Of a stretch of DNA of 64,000 nt, positions 33,272-42,132 are shown one piece after another. Each line of letters begins with the position of its first letter. Within the stretch, counting starts at the first letter, position 1. The notes under the pieces were generated by a model that worked only from the letters and a program-made list of their open reading frames with translations, did not search any database and had not been told where the DNA came from. The DNA is from ZC4RG42 sp036676355 (lineage in GTDB: Bacteria > Pseudomonadota > Gammaproteobacteria > Burkholderiales > SG8-39). The DNA lies in assembly GCA_036676355.1 (NCBI GenBank), contig JAKFDA010000093.1:1-64000 (forward strand), written 5' to 3'. The position numbers were made by a program, and so were the translations under genes.

Positions 33272-33640
33272 ATGCCGGAGATATCGACGACCAACGATAC
33301 CGCGGTCAGCCTGCAATCCTGCATTGATTCATGTCTGCAGTGCTATCGCACCTGCCTCGGCATGGCGACCAACATGTGTCTGGAGGAAGGCGGTCGCCAC
33401 GCCGGCGCTGCGCATATCGGCCTGATGCTCGGTTGCGCCGAAATCTGTCGGACTGCGGCGCACTTCATGATCATGGAATCCCGGCTGCACCAGAAAGTGT
33501 GCGCCACTTGCGCGGATGTGTGCGAAGCGTGCGCAGTGAGTTGTCACCAGATCGGCGACATGGACGAATGCGTGGACATCTGCCGTCATTGCGCCGACAA
33601 CTGTCGGCGCATGGCGCTGGGGATTGCCGTCGAGCTCTGA
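33272..33640 (+). CDS. DUF326 cysteine-rich four-helix copper-binding (Csp-like) protein
   Basis: A 122-residue protein with 16 cysteines in helical spacing: CIDSCLQCYRTC, GCAEICRTA, CATCADVCEACAVSC and CVDICRHCADNC. This is the DUF326 pattern of four-helix bundles that store many Cu(I) ions through cysteines lining the core. There is no signal or Tat peptide, so it should be the cytosolic type. It precedes a peroxiredoxin gene by 35 bases, consistent with joint protection against copper and peroxide stress. Confidence 0.9.
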   Translation: MPEISTTNDTAVSLQSCIDSCLQCYRTCLGMATNMCLEEGGRHAGAAHIGLMLGCAEICRTAAHFMIMESRLHQKVCATCADVCEACAVSCHQIGDMDECVDICRHCADNCRRMALGIAVEL

Positions 33641-33675
33641 ACACACCTGCGGTGGATTGCAGCAGAGGAGAACGC

Positions 33676-34197
33676 ATGCTGAACCCGGGCCAGCGCGCAC
33701 CTGAATTCAAGGCGGAAGCCTATTACCCCTCGGGCGCCATTCACGTCGCATCGCTTGCCGAGTATCGTGGAAAGTGGATGGTGCTGTTCTTCTGGCCGCT
33801 CGATTTCACCTATGTGTGCCCGACCGAAATCCGCGCCTACAACGATCTCCATGCCGAATTCGGACGCTGCAACTGCGCCCTGCTCGGTGCGAGCATCGAC
33901 TCGGCGCACGTGCACCGCGCCTGGACCCAGCAGGGCCTCGGCAAGATGAGTTTTCCGCTCATCGGCGACGTACAGCGGCTGCTCGTGGAGAAGTACGACG
34001 TGCTGCACGACGACGGCGTTGCACTGCGCGCCACGTATATCATCGATCCGCAAGGCGTCATTCAGTCGGCCAGCGCGAACGGACTGAATGTCGGGCGCTC
34101 GGCGCGCGAAACGCTGCGATTGGTGAAGGCTTTTCAATCCGGCGCCATGACGCCGTGCGAATGGCAACCGGGACAGGCTTACGTGGTGCCGGTGTAA
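33676..34197 (+). CDS. ahpC: AhpC/TSA-type 2-Cys peroxiredoxin
   Basis: A 173-residue thiol peroxidase. The peroxidatic cysteine is Cys48 in DFTYVCPTE, preceded by WMVLFFWPLDF; the resolving cysteine is near the C-terminus (MTPCEWQPG, about residue 161). ATG 33676 follows GAGGAG. It is shorter at the C-terminus than eukaryote-like sensitive Prx1 proteins. No AhpF or thioredoxin reductase gene is adjacent. It is probably co-transcribed with the DUF326 gene. Confidence 0.92.
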   Translation: MLNPGQRAPEFKAEAYYPSGAIHVASLAEYRGKWMVLFFWPLDFTYVCPTEIRAYNDLHAEFGRCNCALLGASIDSAHVHRAWTQQGLGKMSFPLIGDVQRLLVEKYDVLHDDGVALRATYIIDPQGVIQSASANGLNVGRSARETLRLVKAFQSGAMTPCEWQPGQAYVVPV

Positions 34198-34199
34198 AT

Positions 34200-34407
34200 T
34201 TGGCGGAGAGCGGAGAGTGAAAACAGTCGGAAGCACGACGACCGGATTCCCGATCGCGCCGCTACGCGGCTTGTCGGGAATGACGGCGGTGGGATAGCGT
34301 CACTTCCGCGAAGCTTGTCCCGGACTTTGATCCAAGAGCGGGAGTCCAGTTCGTTGCTCTAACTGCTCTTGCCTTCTACTCTCTACTCTCGGCTCTCCGC
34401 TGCTGTT
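34200..34407. repeat. Palindromic intergenic element, copy 2
   Basis: The left end GGCGGAGAGCGGAGAGTGAAAAC (34202-34224) and right end CTCTCGGCTCTCCGCTGCTG (34385-34404) are imperfect inverted repeats. The core hairpin GGATTCCCGATCGCG...TTGTCGGGAATGACG is at 34244-34285, in the same orientation as at 44412. It begins three bases after the peroxiredoxin stop and reaches into the end of the small secreted-protein gene on the other strand. Confidence 0.8.
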
Positions 34408-34666
34408 CCGACTCTCCCCCGTCGTTCTCGAACCGCTGCACGATCTCCTTCCGCACGTCTTCCAGACATTCCATGCGCCGGTCGCCTTCGAGCTTGTCAC
34501 AGCGCTTGATCCAGTCCGCTGATGCTTTGCGCTGTGCGCTTTGCGCTTGCTTCTCGCTCACATCGGCTTTCGGGGCGACAGCTCCGGTGGCTTCCTGCGT
34601 CTTTTCCGCCGCCGCGGGCATCGCCGTAAGCAAACCGATTAACGCAAAGGCCGCAATGAAGTGCAT
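34376..34666 (-). CDS. Small secreted charged protein
   Basis: A 96-residue protein from ATG 34666 with a clear signal peptide (MHFIAAFALIGLLTAMPAAAE). The mature part is charged and helical with two cysteines (WIKRCDKLEGDRRMECLEDV) that could form a disulfide. The last dozen residues (SEQQRRAESRE) are encoded by the terminal repeat of the palindromic element, so the gene's natural end may have been altered by the element. Function unknown. Confidence 0.65.
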   Translation of the reverse strand: MHFIAAFALIGLLTAMPAAAEKTQEATGAVAPKADVSEKQAQSAQRKASADWIKRCDKLEGDRRMECLEDVRKEIVQRFENDGGESEQQRRAESRE

Positions 34667-34788
34667 GAGAGTCGAATGGGGATTGCGATGCTTGCGGCCG
34701 CCGCAAGCGCCATGCCGTAGGACGCTTCGATTAGGGGTTTCCAGGCCAGGGCAGCGCGGGGCCCAAGCGACTAAAGCGTCGATGGCGT

Positions 34789-34834
34789 GGTCCTCGCTCG
34801 TACAGCTGCGCGCACTCGCGACCATACTCGGCAC
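34789..34834 (+). repeat. Dispersed repeat copy C (right half only)
   Basis: GGTCCTCGCTCGTACAGCT then GCGCGCACTCGCGACCATACTCGGCAC matches the right end of copies A and B. The left blocks (AAGGTTGTTTGATCAAG and following) are absent. It lies between the hybrid kinase stop and the small secreted protein gene. Confidence 0.75.
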
Positions 34835-34852
34835 TTAATCGCCCCCTCCCAG

Positions 34853-37800
34853 TCAGCGCGCCGCCTGCGAGCGCGCTTCCGCTTCGGTCTCGGCCGCCGC
34901 CGCGCGTCGGCCGGCCAGCACGCGGCTGATGGTGCTCACCAGCGCCCCCGGATCGAAAGGCTTTGCCACGCGTTCGATAAAGCCGGATTCGACAATGCGC
35001 ACGCGGCTCAGTTCGGCGAAAGCCGTGACCGCGATCGCCGGAATCGACTCGTCGACCGACAGACCTTTGCGCTGCTCGAGCGCACGCACGTTGGCAAGCA
35101 CGCCGAAACCGTCCTCGCCCGGCATGGCGAGATCGAGCAGCAACACATCCGGGCAGGCCTGCGGCAGCCGCTCGTCGAGCAGCGCGATGAGTTCCGCACC
35201 CGACGCGGCGCTGTGTACATTCGCGCCGGCGCGGCGCAATGCGACGGCGATGATGTCGCGCGCATCCGGATCGTCATCGAGCGCGCAAATGTTGACGCCC
35301 GCGAGCACCGCATCGGGCGCGTCGCTGGTGCCGGCGCTGGGCAGGTTTTCCATCGTCACCCGCGCGGTCGGCAGCGGCAGGCAGACGGTGAATGTCGCGC
35401 CCTTGCCCAAGCCCTCGCTGGCCGCGCTGACCGTTCCGCCATGCAGTTCGATCAGGTGGCGCACCAGCGCCAGGCCGATGCCGAGACCGCCATGTTTGCG
35501 TGTGGTGGATGAATCGGCCTGCGTGAAACGTTGGAACAGACGCGGCAGGAACTGCGCGTCAATGCCGACGCCGGAGTCCGTCACGGCCAGCTTCGCCATA
35601 TCGTCCGCCGCATGCGCGGTGACGTCGATGCGTCCTTCCTCCGGCGTGAACTTCACCGCGTTGGAGAGCAGATTGACAACGACCTGATGCAGCCGCGCCG
35701 GATCGCCCGCGACGCTCAGTGCGCCGGGCGCGTGTTCGAACGACAGCGCGATACGCTTGGCCTCGGCGGCCGGACGGACCACATCGAGCGCCGCATTGAC
35801 TGTTTCGATCAGATTGAGCGGGCGATGCTCCAGATTGAGCTTGCCGCTCATGATGCGCGACGTGTCGAGCAGATCGTCGATCAGACGGGCTTGATGATCG
35901 ACGTTGCGCTTGATGGCCTGCACCGCGCGCTCGAGCAGATTGGGATCGACCGGATTGGAATTGCCGAGCAGGAAACTCCAGCCGCGCAAGGCATTCAGCG
36001 GTGAGCGCAATTCGTGCGACACCACGGCGAGAAATTCGTCCTTCGCGCGATTGGCGCGCTCGGCTTCGTGCCGCAGCCGCTTTTCAGCCTCGATGAGCTG
36101 TTCCAGTTCACGCTCGGCCTGGCGCCGGTCGGTGACATCGATCGCGACACCAAGTATCAGCCGCGTGCGCGCGGACGGATCGAACAGACGCTCGCGACAG
36201 TAGAGCCAGCGCCAGTCGCCGTCGCGGTGACGAAAACGCAGTTCGAAGGTGCGCAGCCCATCCTCGCCCTCGCCGTATTCGCGCAGATGCGCCATCAGCG
36301 CGTGTCGGTCCTGCGGATGCACCAGTCCCAGCAATGCGTGTGTGCTCATACCGCGCAGGGTTTCCGTCTCGTAGCCGAGCGCCTGCAGCACCATGCCGCT
36401 GGCGAACACGAGGCGCCCGTGATCGAGATCGAGCAGATACAGCACCAGCGGCGCCGTGTCGAGCAGGCCCTGAGTGAAACGCTGCGCTTCGCGCAAATCG
36501 TTTTCGATGCGCTTGCGTTCGGTGATATCGGTGGCGACCGAAATCAGGCCGATGATCTTGCCGTCCACATCGCGCAGCGGCGACTTGGTGGACAGAAATG
36601 TGCGATAGCCTTCGGCGGTCTTGAGCATCTGCTCCATGCGTTCGACGCGGCCGGAGCTCAACACACGTTCTTCGTGATCGTTATTGCTCTGCAAAATAGC
36701 CGGGTCGTCGATCAGATTGCCGAAGGTCTCGCCGATCAGATCGTCTTCCGCCCGCGCGAACAGTCGACAGGTGGCCGGATTGGCCATCACGATCCGATGT
36801 TCCAGATCCTTCACGAAAATCAGATCGGGCGTGCTTTCGGCCACGCCGCGAAACAGTGCGAGCGTTTCGTGCAGCGCCGCGTTGGCCTGTTGCAGCGCGC
36901 TGGTCCGCTCGGCGACGCGGCGGTCGAGTTCGGCATATGCGTCGCGCAGCACCTGCACGTTGCGGCGCCGCTCGCTCACGTCGCGCATCACCATCACGCC
37001 GCCGAGCACGCGTCCTTCGATGTCGCGGATCGGCGCCACGCCCACTTCGATCAATAATCGCTCGTCGTCGGACAGCTGCAGAGTCAGATCGCGATAGTTG
37101 CGCTCGGTGTCCTCGCCCCGCAGCACCGCACGCAGCGGGCACTCGATCGGCTGCCCCGCTTCGTCGTACATGACGACGCGGCCTGCAAGCGATTCGTGCA
37201 ACATCGAATCGACCGGCACCCGTAACAACTCCGCGGCCGCGGGGTTCATCACCTGCACCACGCAATCCGGATCGGTGGCGATGACCGCGTCGTGAATGCT
37301 GCCCAGCGTGACATGCAGCCATTCGCGCTGCGTTTCCGCGTCGCGTTCGGCAAGGCGGCGCTCGGCGTCGATACGATTGAGCACGCGCGCCAGCCAGAGC
37401 ACGAAGGCGGCCAGCCCGAGACAGGTCAATACGGTGAGCAGCAGCCCCCCGGCCGCGGTGTCCATCCAGCCTGCGCGTTGCGCAGCCATGCGCGCCAACC
37501 CGAGCGCGACCGGAAAAATCAACACGACCGGCAGCGAGCGGCGCAATACGATCGCACCGGCGCGCCGATCCGTCAGCTTATCGAGCAGCCAGTCGTCGGG
37601 ACGGCCTGCCACTACTGCGAACGCGAGGGCGATGATCGACAGGCCGCCGGCCAGCGAGAGTTCGACCAGCGCCGGCATTTCGAGCATGAGGCGATAGGTG
37701 ACACCGATCAGACCGGTGACCGCAAGTGTGCCGGCCGCGGTGGCGAACAAACGCGCGCCGTGGCGCGACCACTGCGTATTCCAGAAGCAAAGGCCGATTG

Positions 37801-38266
37801 CGATGAGTACGACCAGCGAAGTGACGGCTGGATAGGGCGTGATGTCGTAACCCCAGACCGAACCACGCTGAACATACAAGCCGATCAGCAGCACCACAGC
37901 GGTTATCACCGTCCCGCAGACGACATATGCCGCATGTCGGGCGCGCGGCGTATCGCGCGTCAGCAGACGCAAGGTCGCTGCGCCGCCGATGCCGAACACC
38001 GCCATGACCGGATGCATGATCGGCCAGCCGGGCAGGAGGCGACGTAACTCGACGATGTCGAATAGCCAGCCGATCACCGGGATGCCGATAACGAAGACGG
38101 CAAAGGCGAGCGCTGCATTCGCGCCGCGCTGCAGTCGGTATGCGACATTCTCGCGTCGTTGCTGTTGCGTTGCCCGCTGCGCGCGCACGAGTGTCTGGTT
38201 CGCTCCTACCAATACATTCTCCTCAGTCGCGGCATGTCGTTTGCAGCGCCGGTGCATCAAGGTCAT
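34853..38266 (-). CDS. Membrane hybrid sensor histidine kinase, 8 TM - 3 PAS - HK - REC
   Basis: An 1137-residue kinase from ATG 38266 (ribosome site AGGAG eight bases away; a start at 38347 is weaker). The N-terminus has about eight transmembrane helices (residues roughly 50-300) of no MASE type I can name. Three PAS domains follow (about 310-430, 465-590, 590-715), each ending in a typical PAC strand such as GVMVMRDVSERR and GLISVATDITERK. HisKA has FLAVVSHELRSPLNALRG; the ATPase domain has NLLSNAVKFTPEEGR and GGLGIGLALVRHLIELHGG. The C-terminal receiver has ICALDDDPDARD and phospho-acceptor VLLLDLAMPGEDG. No partner regulator is adjacent. Confidence 0.92.
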   Translation of the reverse strand: MTLMHRRCKRHAATEENVLVGANQTLVRAQRATQQQRRENVAYRLQRGANAALAFAVFVIGIPVIGWLFDIVELRRLLPGWPIMHPVMAVFGIGGAATLRLLTRDTPRARHAAYVVCGTVITAVVLLIGLYVQRGSVWGYDITPYPAVTSLVVLIAIGLCFWNTQWSRHGARLFATAAGTLAVTGLIGVTYRLMLEMPALVELSLAGGLSIIALAFAVVAGRPDDWLLDKLTDRRAGAIVLRRSLPVVLIFPVALGLARMAAQRAGWMDTAAGGLLLTVLTCLGLAAFVLWLARVLNRIDAERRLAERDAETQREWLHVTLGSIHDAVIATDPDCVVQVMNPAAAELLRVPVDSMLHESLAGRVVMYDEAGQPIECPLRAVLRGEDTERNYRDLTLQLSDDERLLIEVGVAPIRDIEGRVLGGVMVMRDVSERRRNVQVLRDAYAELDRRVAERTSALQQANAALHETLALFRGVAESTPDLIFVKDLEHRIVMANPATCRLFARAEDDLIGETFGNLIDDPAILQSNNDHEERVLSSGRVERMEQMLKTAEGYRTFLSTKSPLRDVDGKIIGLISVATDITERKRIENDLREAQRFTQGLLDTAPLVLYLLDLDHGRLVFASGMVLQALGYETETLRGMSTHALLGLVHPQDRHALMAHLREYGEGEDGLRTFELRFRHRDGDWRWLYCRERLFDPSARTRLILGVAIDVTDRRQAERELEQLIEAEKRLRHEAERANRAKDEFLAVVSHELRSPLNALRGWSFLLGNSNPVDPNLLERAVQAIKRNVDHQARLIDDLLDTSRIMSGKLNLEHRPLNLIETVNAALDVVRPAAEAKRIALSFEHAPGALSVAGDPARLHQVVVNLLSNAVKFTPEEGRIDVTAHAADDMAKLAVTDSGVGIDAQFLPRLFQRFTQADSSTTRKHGGLGIGLALVRHLIELHGGTVSAASEGLGKGATFTVCLPLPTARVTMENLPSAGTSDAPDAVLAGVNICALDDDPDARDIIAVALRRAGANVHSAASGAELIALLDERLPQACPDVLLLDLAMPGEDGFGVLANVRALEQRKGLSVDESIPAIAVTAFAELSRVRIVESGFIERVAKPFDPGALVSTISRVLAGRRAAAAETEAEARSQAAR

Positions 38267-38317
38267 GGACGTTCGCTCCTGCGCAACGTGTCGCCATTGC
38301 CAACAGCACGTACGCCT

Positions 38318-39214
38318 ATGCTGCCTCACGGTCGGCACACGCGACAATCGGCGTGGGCCGGACTGAAAGCGATGTGGCGCACGCCGATCCGGGTATTGTC
38401 CGCCTGGAACGACGATGATTCGCTGCGGCTCGGCGCCGCGGTTGCGTTCTATGCGATTTTCTCACTTGCGCCGCTTCTGGCAATGGCCGTACTGATAGCC
38501 GGTCTGGTATTCGGCGTCGATGCCGCGCGAGACCAGATTATGGGCCAGGTCGGCGGGCTCGTCGGCGAAGGCGGCGGGCAAACGCTGCGTACCATGCTCG
38601 ATAGCGCCATGGTTGAGGGCACCGAAGGAAAGCAGTGGACCACCGGCCTGGTCGGTTTCGCCACGCTCTTCATCGGAGCGACAGGCGTGTTCGTCGAATT
38701 GCGCAATGCGCTCGACGCCATCAACAAGGAGGCCGAACAGGTCGAACACGGCTTATCGTGGATGGTGAAGGCCCGAATTGTCTCGTTTTCGCTGGTGCTC
38801 GCGGTAGGTTTCGTCGCACTTGTCTCGCTTGCGCTGAGTGCTGCCATGGCGGCGTTCGCCGCATGGTTGTCGGCCTCGGCCCCAATACTGGGCGCCCTGG
38901 CGCTGTTGCTCGATACCATCGTGTCGCTGTCGCTCATCACCGCGCTGTTCATCCTGCTGCTGCGCTTTCTGCCGTCGATCCAGCCGCGCAAAGTCTCGCT
39001 GTGGCCGGGCGCGCTGCTCGCGGCGATTCTGTTCGTTCTCGGCAAGCATCTCATCGGCCTGTACATCGGCAAGGCCGGCGTGGCGGACGCCTACGGCGCG
39101 GCCGGCTCGCTGGTCGTCATTCTCATCTGGGTGTACTACAGCACGCAGGTTCTGCTATTGGGCGCCGAATACAACAAAATTCGCGCTGATCGCGTCGCAC
39201 CCGCGGCGCCGTGA
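38318..39214 (+). CDS. YihY/BrkB family inner membrane protein
   Basis: A 298-residue protein with six helices. Family features: AVAFYAIFSLAPLLAMAVLI near the N-terminus, a cytoplasmic loop MLDSAMVEGTEGKQW, ATLFIGATGVFVELRNALDAI, and the C-terminal AYGAAGSLVVILIWVYYSTQVLLLGAE. The family was once called RNase BN in error; its function is unsettled. The start at 38318 is chosen because upstream ATGs overlap the divergent kinase start; 38372 (MWRTP) is also possible. The stop overlaps the AsmA start. Confidence 0.9.
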   Translation: MLPHGRHTRQSAWAGLKAMWRTPIRVLSAWNDDDSLRLGAAVAFYAIFSLAPLLAMAVLIAGLVFGVDAARDQIMGQVGGLVGEGGGQTLRTMLDSAMVEGTEGKQWTTGLVGFATLFIGATGVFVELRNALDAINKEAEQVEHGLSWMVKARIVSFSLVLAVGFVALVSLALSAAMAAFAAWLSASAPILGALALLLDTIVSLSLITALFILLLRFLPSIQPRKVSLWPGALLAAILFVLGKHLIGLYIGKAGVADAYGAAGSLVVILIWVYYSTQVLLLGAEYNKIRADRVAPAAP

Positions 39215-41178
39215 TGAGAAGAGCGCTCATCGGCGTGCTGATCGCCATCGCCGTACTGGCGGCTGCCGTCGCCTGGGTCGTGCAATCGGCCTGGCTACGC
39301 GGCCTGCTCGAACGACAGCTCGAGAACATGACCGGGCGCGACGTATCCATCGGCCGCCTTGATATCGATATCCGCAGTTGTCTGCGCATCGAGGCCACGG
39401 ATTTGCGCATCGCCAATCCGGACTGGGCCAGGACCGGCCAACTGATCGATGCGAGATACCTCCGCGCCTGCCTCGCGTGGCTGCCGTTATTCATCGGACG
39501 CGCGCACGTGGAATCGCTCGGACTGGCCGATGCCGAATTGGGCCTCGAGCGCGACGGCGAGCGCGCGACCTGGGCCATCGGCAAGGAACAGAAAGAGGAC
39601 AAAGGCGAAGCCCCGCCGGTGATCAACAACGTGCGTATCAGCAACACACTCATTCACTACCGCGACACAAACCTGCAAACCGAACTCGATGTGCGCGCGG
39701 AAGGCGGCACGAGCGAAAATCCGAACATCACGCTGCACGCCGCAGGCAAAGTGCGCAACGCCGAAATCAAGGCGGTGCTCAATACGCCCGCCGCCCTGCC
39801 TTCCTCCGATGCGCCGGTCGTCGTGTCGGCCGCGTTCACAATTGGTCACACCACCGCCGCGGCGGCCGGGCGGCTAAGCTCGCTCGGCGTCGACGGCATC
39901 GAAGTTCTGCTCACCATCGCCGGCGACGATTTGTCGGATCTCAATCGCCTCGGCATCGCGCTGCCCGAAAGCCCGCCCTATGCTTTGCGCGGGCGCCTGC
40001 GCAACGCGGATCACGTGTGGTCGCTCGAACCGTTCGAAGGGCGCGTCGGCGATAGCGATCTGTCCGGGCGCCTCGCTTACGCGGTGAAAGAGCCGCGTGC
40101 GCTGCTCACCGCCGAGGTGAATTCCAAACTGCTCGACTTGGACGATCTCGGCCCGCTGGTGGGCGCGCCCCCCAAAACGGGTAGCGGTGAAAAGGCGTCA
40201 CCCAAACAGAAAAAACAGGCGGACGAAATCAAGGATTCGGGCAATGTGCTGCCGGACAAACCGCTGGGTATGGAGGCCTGGGGCCGCCTGGATGCGGATG
40301 TACGCCTGCGCGCAGAGCAGGTCAAACGTCCCGATGCCGTACCGATCAACGCGCTTGCGGCGCATCTCAAAATCGACGACTCGACTTTGCGTCTGCAACC
40401 GTTGAACTTCGAAATCGCCGGAGGCACGGTGGCCGCCGACATCGTGCTCGAAGCCAAGGCGAAGCCGCCGCAAGCAACTGCCAATTTCGACGTGCGCAAA
40501 ATCGATCTCGCCAAAATGCTGCCGGAGATCACCGCGCAGGAAGTTGCGGTCGGCACGCTATTCGGTCGCGCCAAGTTCAAGAGCCAGGGTGTATCGATCG
40601 CTCAACTGCTGGGCCGCGCGGATGGTGATCTCACCCTCATGATCAACGGCGGTCAGATGAGCGCCCTGCTGCTGGAGGCTGCGGGATTGGATATCGCCGA
40701 AGTGGTGAAGTTTCTCACCATCCGCGGCAAGCCCGTACCGCTTCGCTGCGCGATCGCCGATCTGCACGTCGCCGACGGCATCGCCAAATCGGAGTTGTTC
40801 GTGATCGACACGCAGGACACCGTGTTCATCGGCGAAGGCTACATCGACATGGGCAAGGAACGTCTCGATATCACCATCCATCCGCGTCCGAAGGATCAAA
40901 GTATTCTTGCGTTGCGCTCGCCGTTGCATATCGAAGGACGGTTCAAGGAGCCGAGTGCGGGTGTGAAGGCCGGTCCGCTGGCCGCCAAAGGCGCGGCGGC
41001 CGTCGCCCTGGGACTGGTCAATCCACTGCTCGCCATCATCCCCCTGATCGAAACAGGCCCCGGCGAAAACAGCGACTGCGGCGAGTTCTCGCGGCGCGTG
41101 CGTCAATCGCCGCAGAAGAATGCGCCGAGTTCCAACAAGAGGGAAAAGCAACGCGCTGCGGGAGAGGCGAAAAATTAG
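39214..41178 (+). CDS. AsmA family envelope protein
   Basis: A 654-residue protein with a single N-terminal transmembrane helix (residues about 3-25) and a large periplasmic part. The AsmA N-terminal signature is ENMTGRDVSIGRLDIDI and DLRIANPDWA; the C-terminal AsmA_2 region has GVSIAQLLGRADGDLTLMINGGQMSALL and SELFVIDTQDTVFIGEGYIDMG. AsmA-like proteins belong to the bridge-type lipid-transport superfamily and affect outer-membrane lipid homeostasis. ATG overlaps the YihY stop (TGATG), so the pair is coupled. A GTG one codon upstream could also serve. The last 40 residues are low-complexity and basic. Confidence 0.88.
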   Translation: MRRALIGVLIAIAVLAAAVAWVVQSAWLRGLLERQLENMTGRDVSIGRLDIDIRSCLRIEATDLRIANPDWARTGQLIDARYLRACLAWLPLFIGRAHVESLGLADAELGLERDGERATWAIGKEQKEDKGEAPPVINNVRISNTLIHYRDTNLQTELDVRAEGGTSENPNITLHAAGKVRNAEIKAVLNTPAALPSSDAPVVVSAAFTIGHTTAAAAGRLSSLGVDGIEVLLTIAGDDLSDLNRLGIALPESPPYALRGRLRNADHVWSLEPFEGRVGDSDLSGRLAYAVKEPRALLTAEVNSKLLDLDDLGPLVGAPPKTGSGEKASPKQKKQADEIKDSGNVLPDKPLGMEAWGRLDADVRLRAEQVKRPDAVPINALAAHLKIDDSTLRLQPLNFEIAGGTVAADIVLEAKAKPPQATANFDVRKIDLAKMLPEITAQEVAVGTLFGRAKFKSQGVSIAQLLGRADGDLTLMINGGQMSALLLEAAGLDIAEVVKFLTIRGKPVPLRCAIADLHVADGIAKSELFVIDTQDTVFIGEGYIDMGKERLDITIHPRPKDQSILALRSPLHIEGRFKEPSAGVKAGPLAAKGAAAVALGLVNPLLAIIPLIETGPGENSDCGEFSRRVRQSPQKNAPSSNKREKQRAAGEAKN

Positions 41179-41195
41179 CGGCTACCGAACCCGTT

Positions 41196-41669
41196 TCAGC
41201 GGCGCAACAGCGCGGCCGGTGGATCGGCCATGCCGGTATAACCCTGACTGTCGCCCACCGACGTCGGTGTCGGACGCGACATCGCAGCGTGCGTCGCGGC
41301 GGCGTGTCGCGCAGAGCGTCTGGCCTGATAGATGCGCGTGGTGATCCAGCGCACCAACCCGACCGGTCCGCCGAACTGCGCCTGCGCGAGGGACAACGCA
41401 CCGGCGCCAAGCAGGCCAAGCAGGCTGGTCTTCACCGGCGCGCTATCCTCCTTGCGGCGCTTCTTGCCGCGGAATAGAAATTTGCCCGCAACGAAACCCA
41501 CACCCAGTGCGCCCAGCAGAAACTTCGGCGAGGCAATCGTGGTGACGGCCGTTTCACGCACGCTTTCCACGTAGCCCACGAAAGCCTGCTCGAGCAGCTT
41601 GCGATCGGCCGCGATCGCGCGTTCGACTGCCGCGATTTCGCCGTCGAGCGCAGAGATGCTCAGTTTCAT
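41196..41669 (-). CDS. Hypothetical membrane-associated protein in the YqjD/YqjE-like operon
   Basis: A 157-residue protein. Residues 1-45 form a charged helix (LSISALDGEIAAVERAIAAD), followed by a hydrophobic segment (FLLGALGVGFVAGKFLF), a basic patch GKKRRKED, a second hydrophobic segment (LLGLLGAGALSLAQAQF), and a basic, probably disordered tail. Its start overlaps the preceding gene by four bases. By position it corresponds to E. coli yqjK in yqjD-yqjE-yqjK, but the sequences are not clearly alike. Confidence 0.7.
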   Translation of the reverse strand: MKLSISALDGEIAAVERAIAADRKLLEQAFVGYVESVRETAVTTIASPKFLLGALGVGFVAGKFLFRGKKRRKEDSAPVKTSLLGLLGAGALSLAQAQFGGPVGLVRWITTRIYQARRSARHAAATHAAMSRPTPTSVGDSQGYTGMADPPAALLRR

Positions 41670-42127
41670 GGCTTCGCTTCGCTTTGAGGCGCTTCGCCCT
41701 TGAGTTGCCGCAGCGTCGCGGAGAAAGGCATTTCCGCAACCAGCGACCTGATGCGCCACACCAATATTCCGGCGCCGGCAAGATTGATCACCGCGGCGAT
41801 CAACAACACGAGCGGCAGCGACATGTTTTCTTCAAGCAGCCAGGTCACCAGCGCAGTGATCGCCGTCAACCACGCCGTCACACCGAGCACCGCAATCACC
41901 ACGCCGGTGCCGACCAACCATGCGAGCTGAATGCTCGCGCGCCGCATGTCGAGCACGGCAAGCAACGCATAACCGTGCGCGACACGACGCGCCGTACGCC
42001 ACAAAAAATCGAAGTGTCCCTCCAGCGGCTCATTGCGCGCGGCGTCGAACCGCGCGCGATATTCCGGAGAAGCTGCTTCGAGCGCCGCCTGGTGCTGTCG
42101 CGTCAGTTCGTCCGCCGAGACGGCCAT
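41666..42127 (-). CDS. Phage-holin-like (YqjE type) membrane protein
   Basis: A 153-residue protein with an N-terminal helical region (ELTRQHQAALEAASPEYRAR) and two central transmembrane helices (VVIAVLGVTAWLTAITALVTW and LVLLIAAVINLAGAGILVW). The helix-turn-helix-in-membrane pattern matches the phage holin/YqjE superfamily. It starts five bases after the DUF883 stop and overlaps the next gene. E. coli YqjE is an inner-membrane stress protein of unknown role. Confidence 0.78.
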   Translation of the reverse strand: MAVSADELTRQHQAALEAASPEYRARFDAARNEPLEGHFDFLWRTARRVAHGYALLAVLDMRRASIQLAWLVGTGVVIAVLGVTAWLTAITALVTWLLEENMSLPLVLLIAAVINLAGAGILVWRIRSLVAEMPFSATLRQLKGEAPQSEAKP

Positions 42128-42132
42128 GAGCG

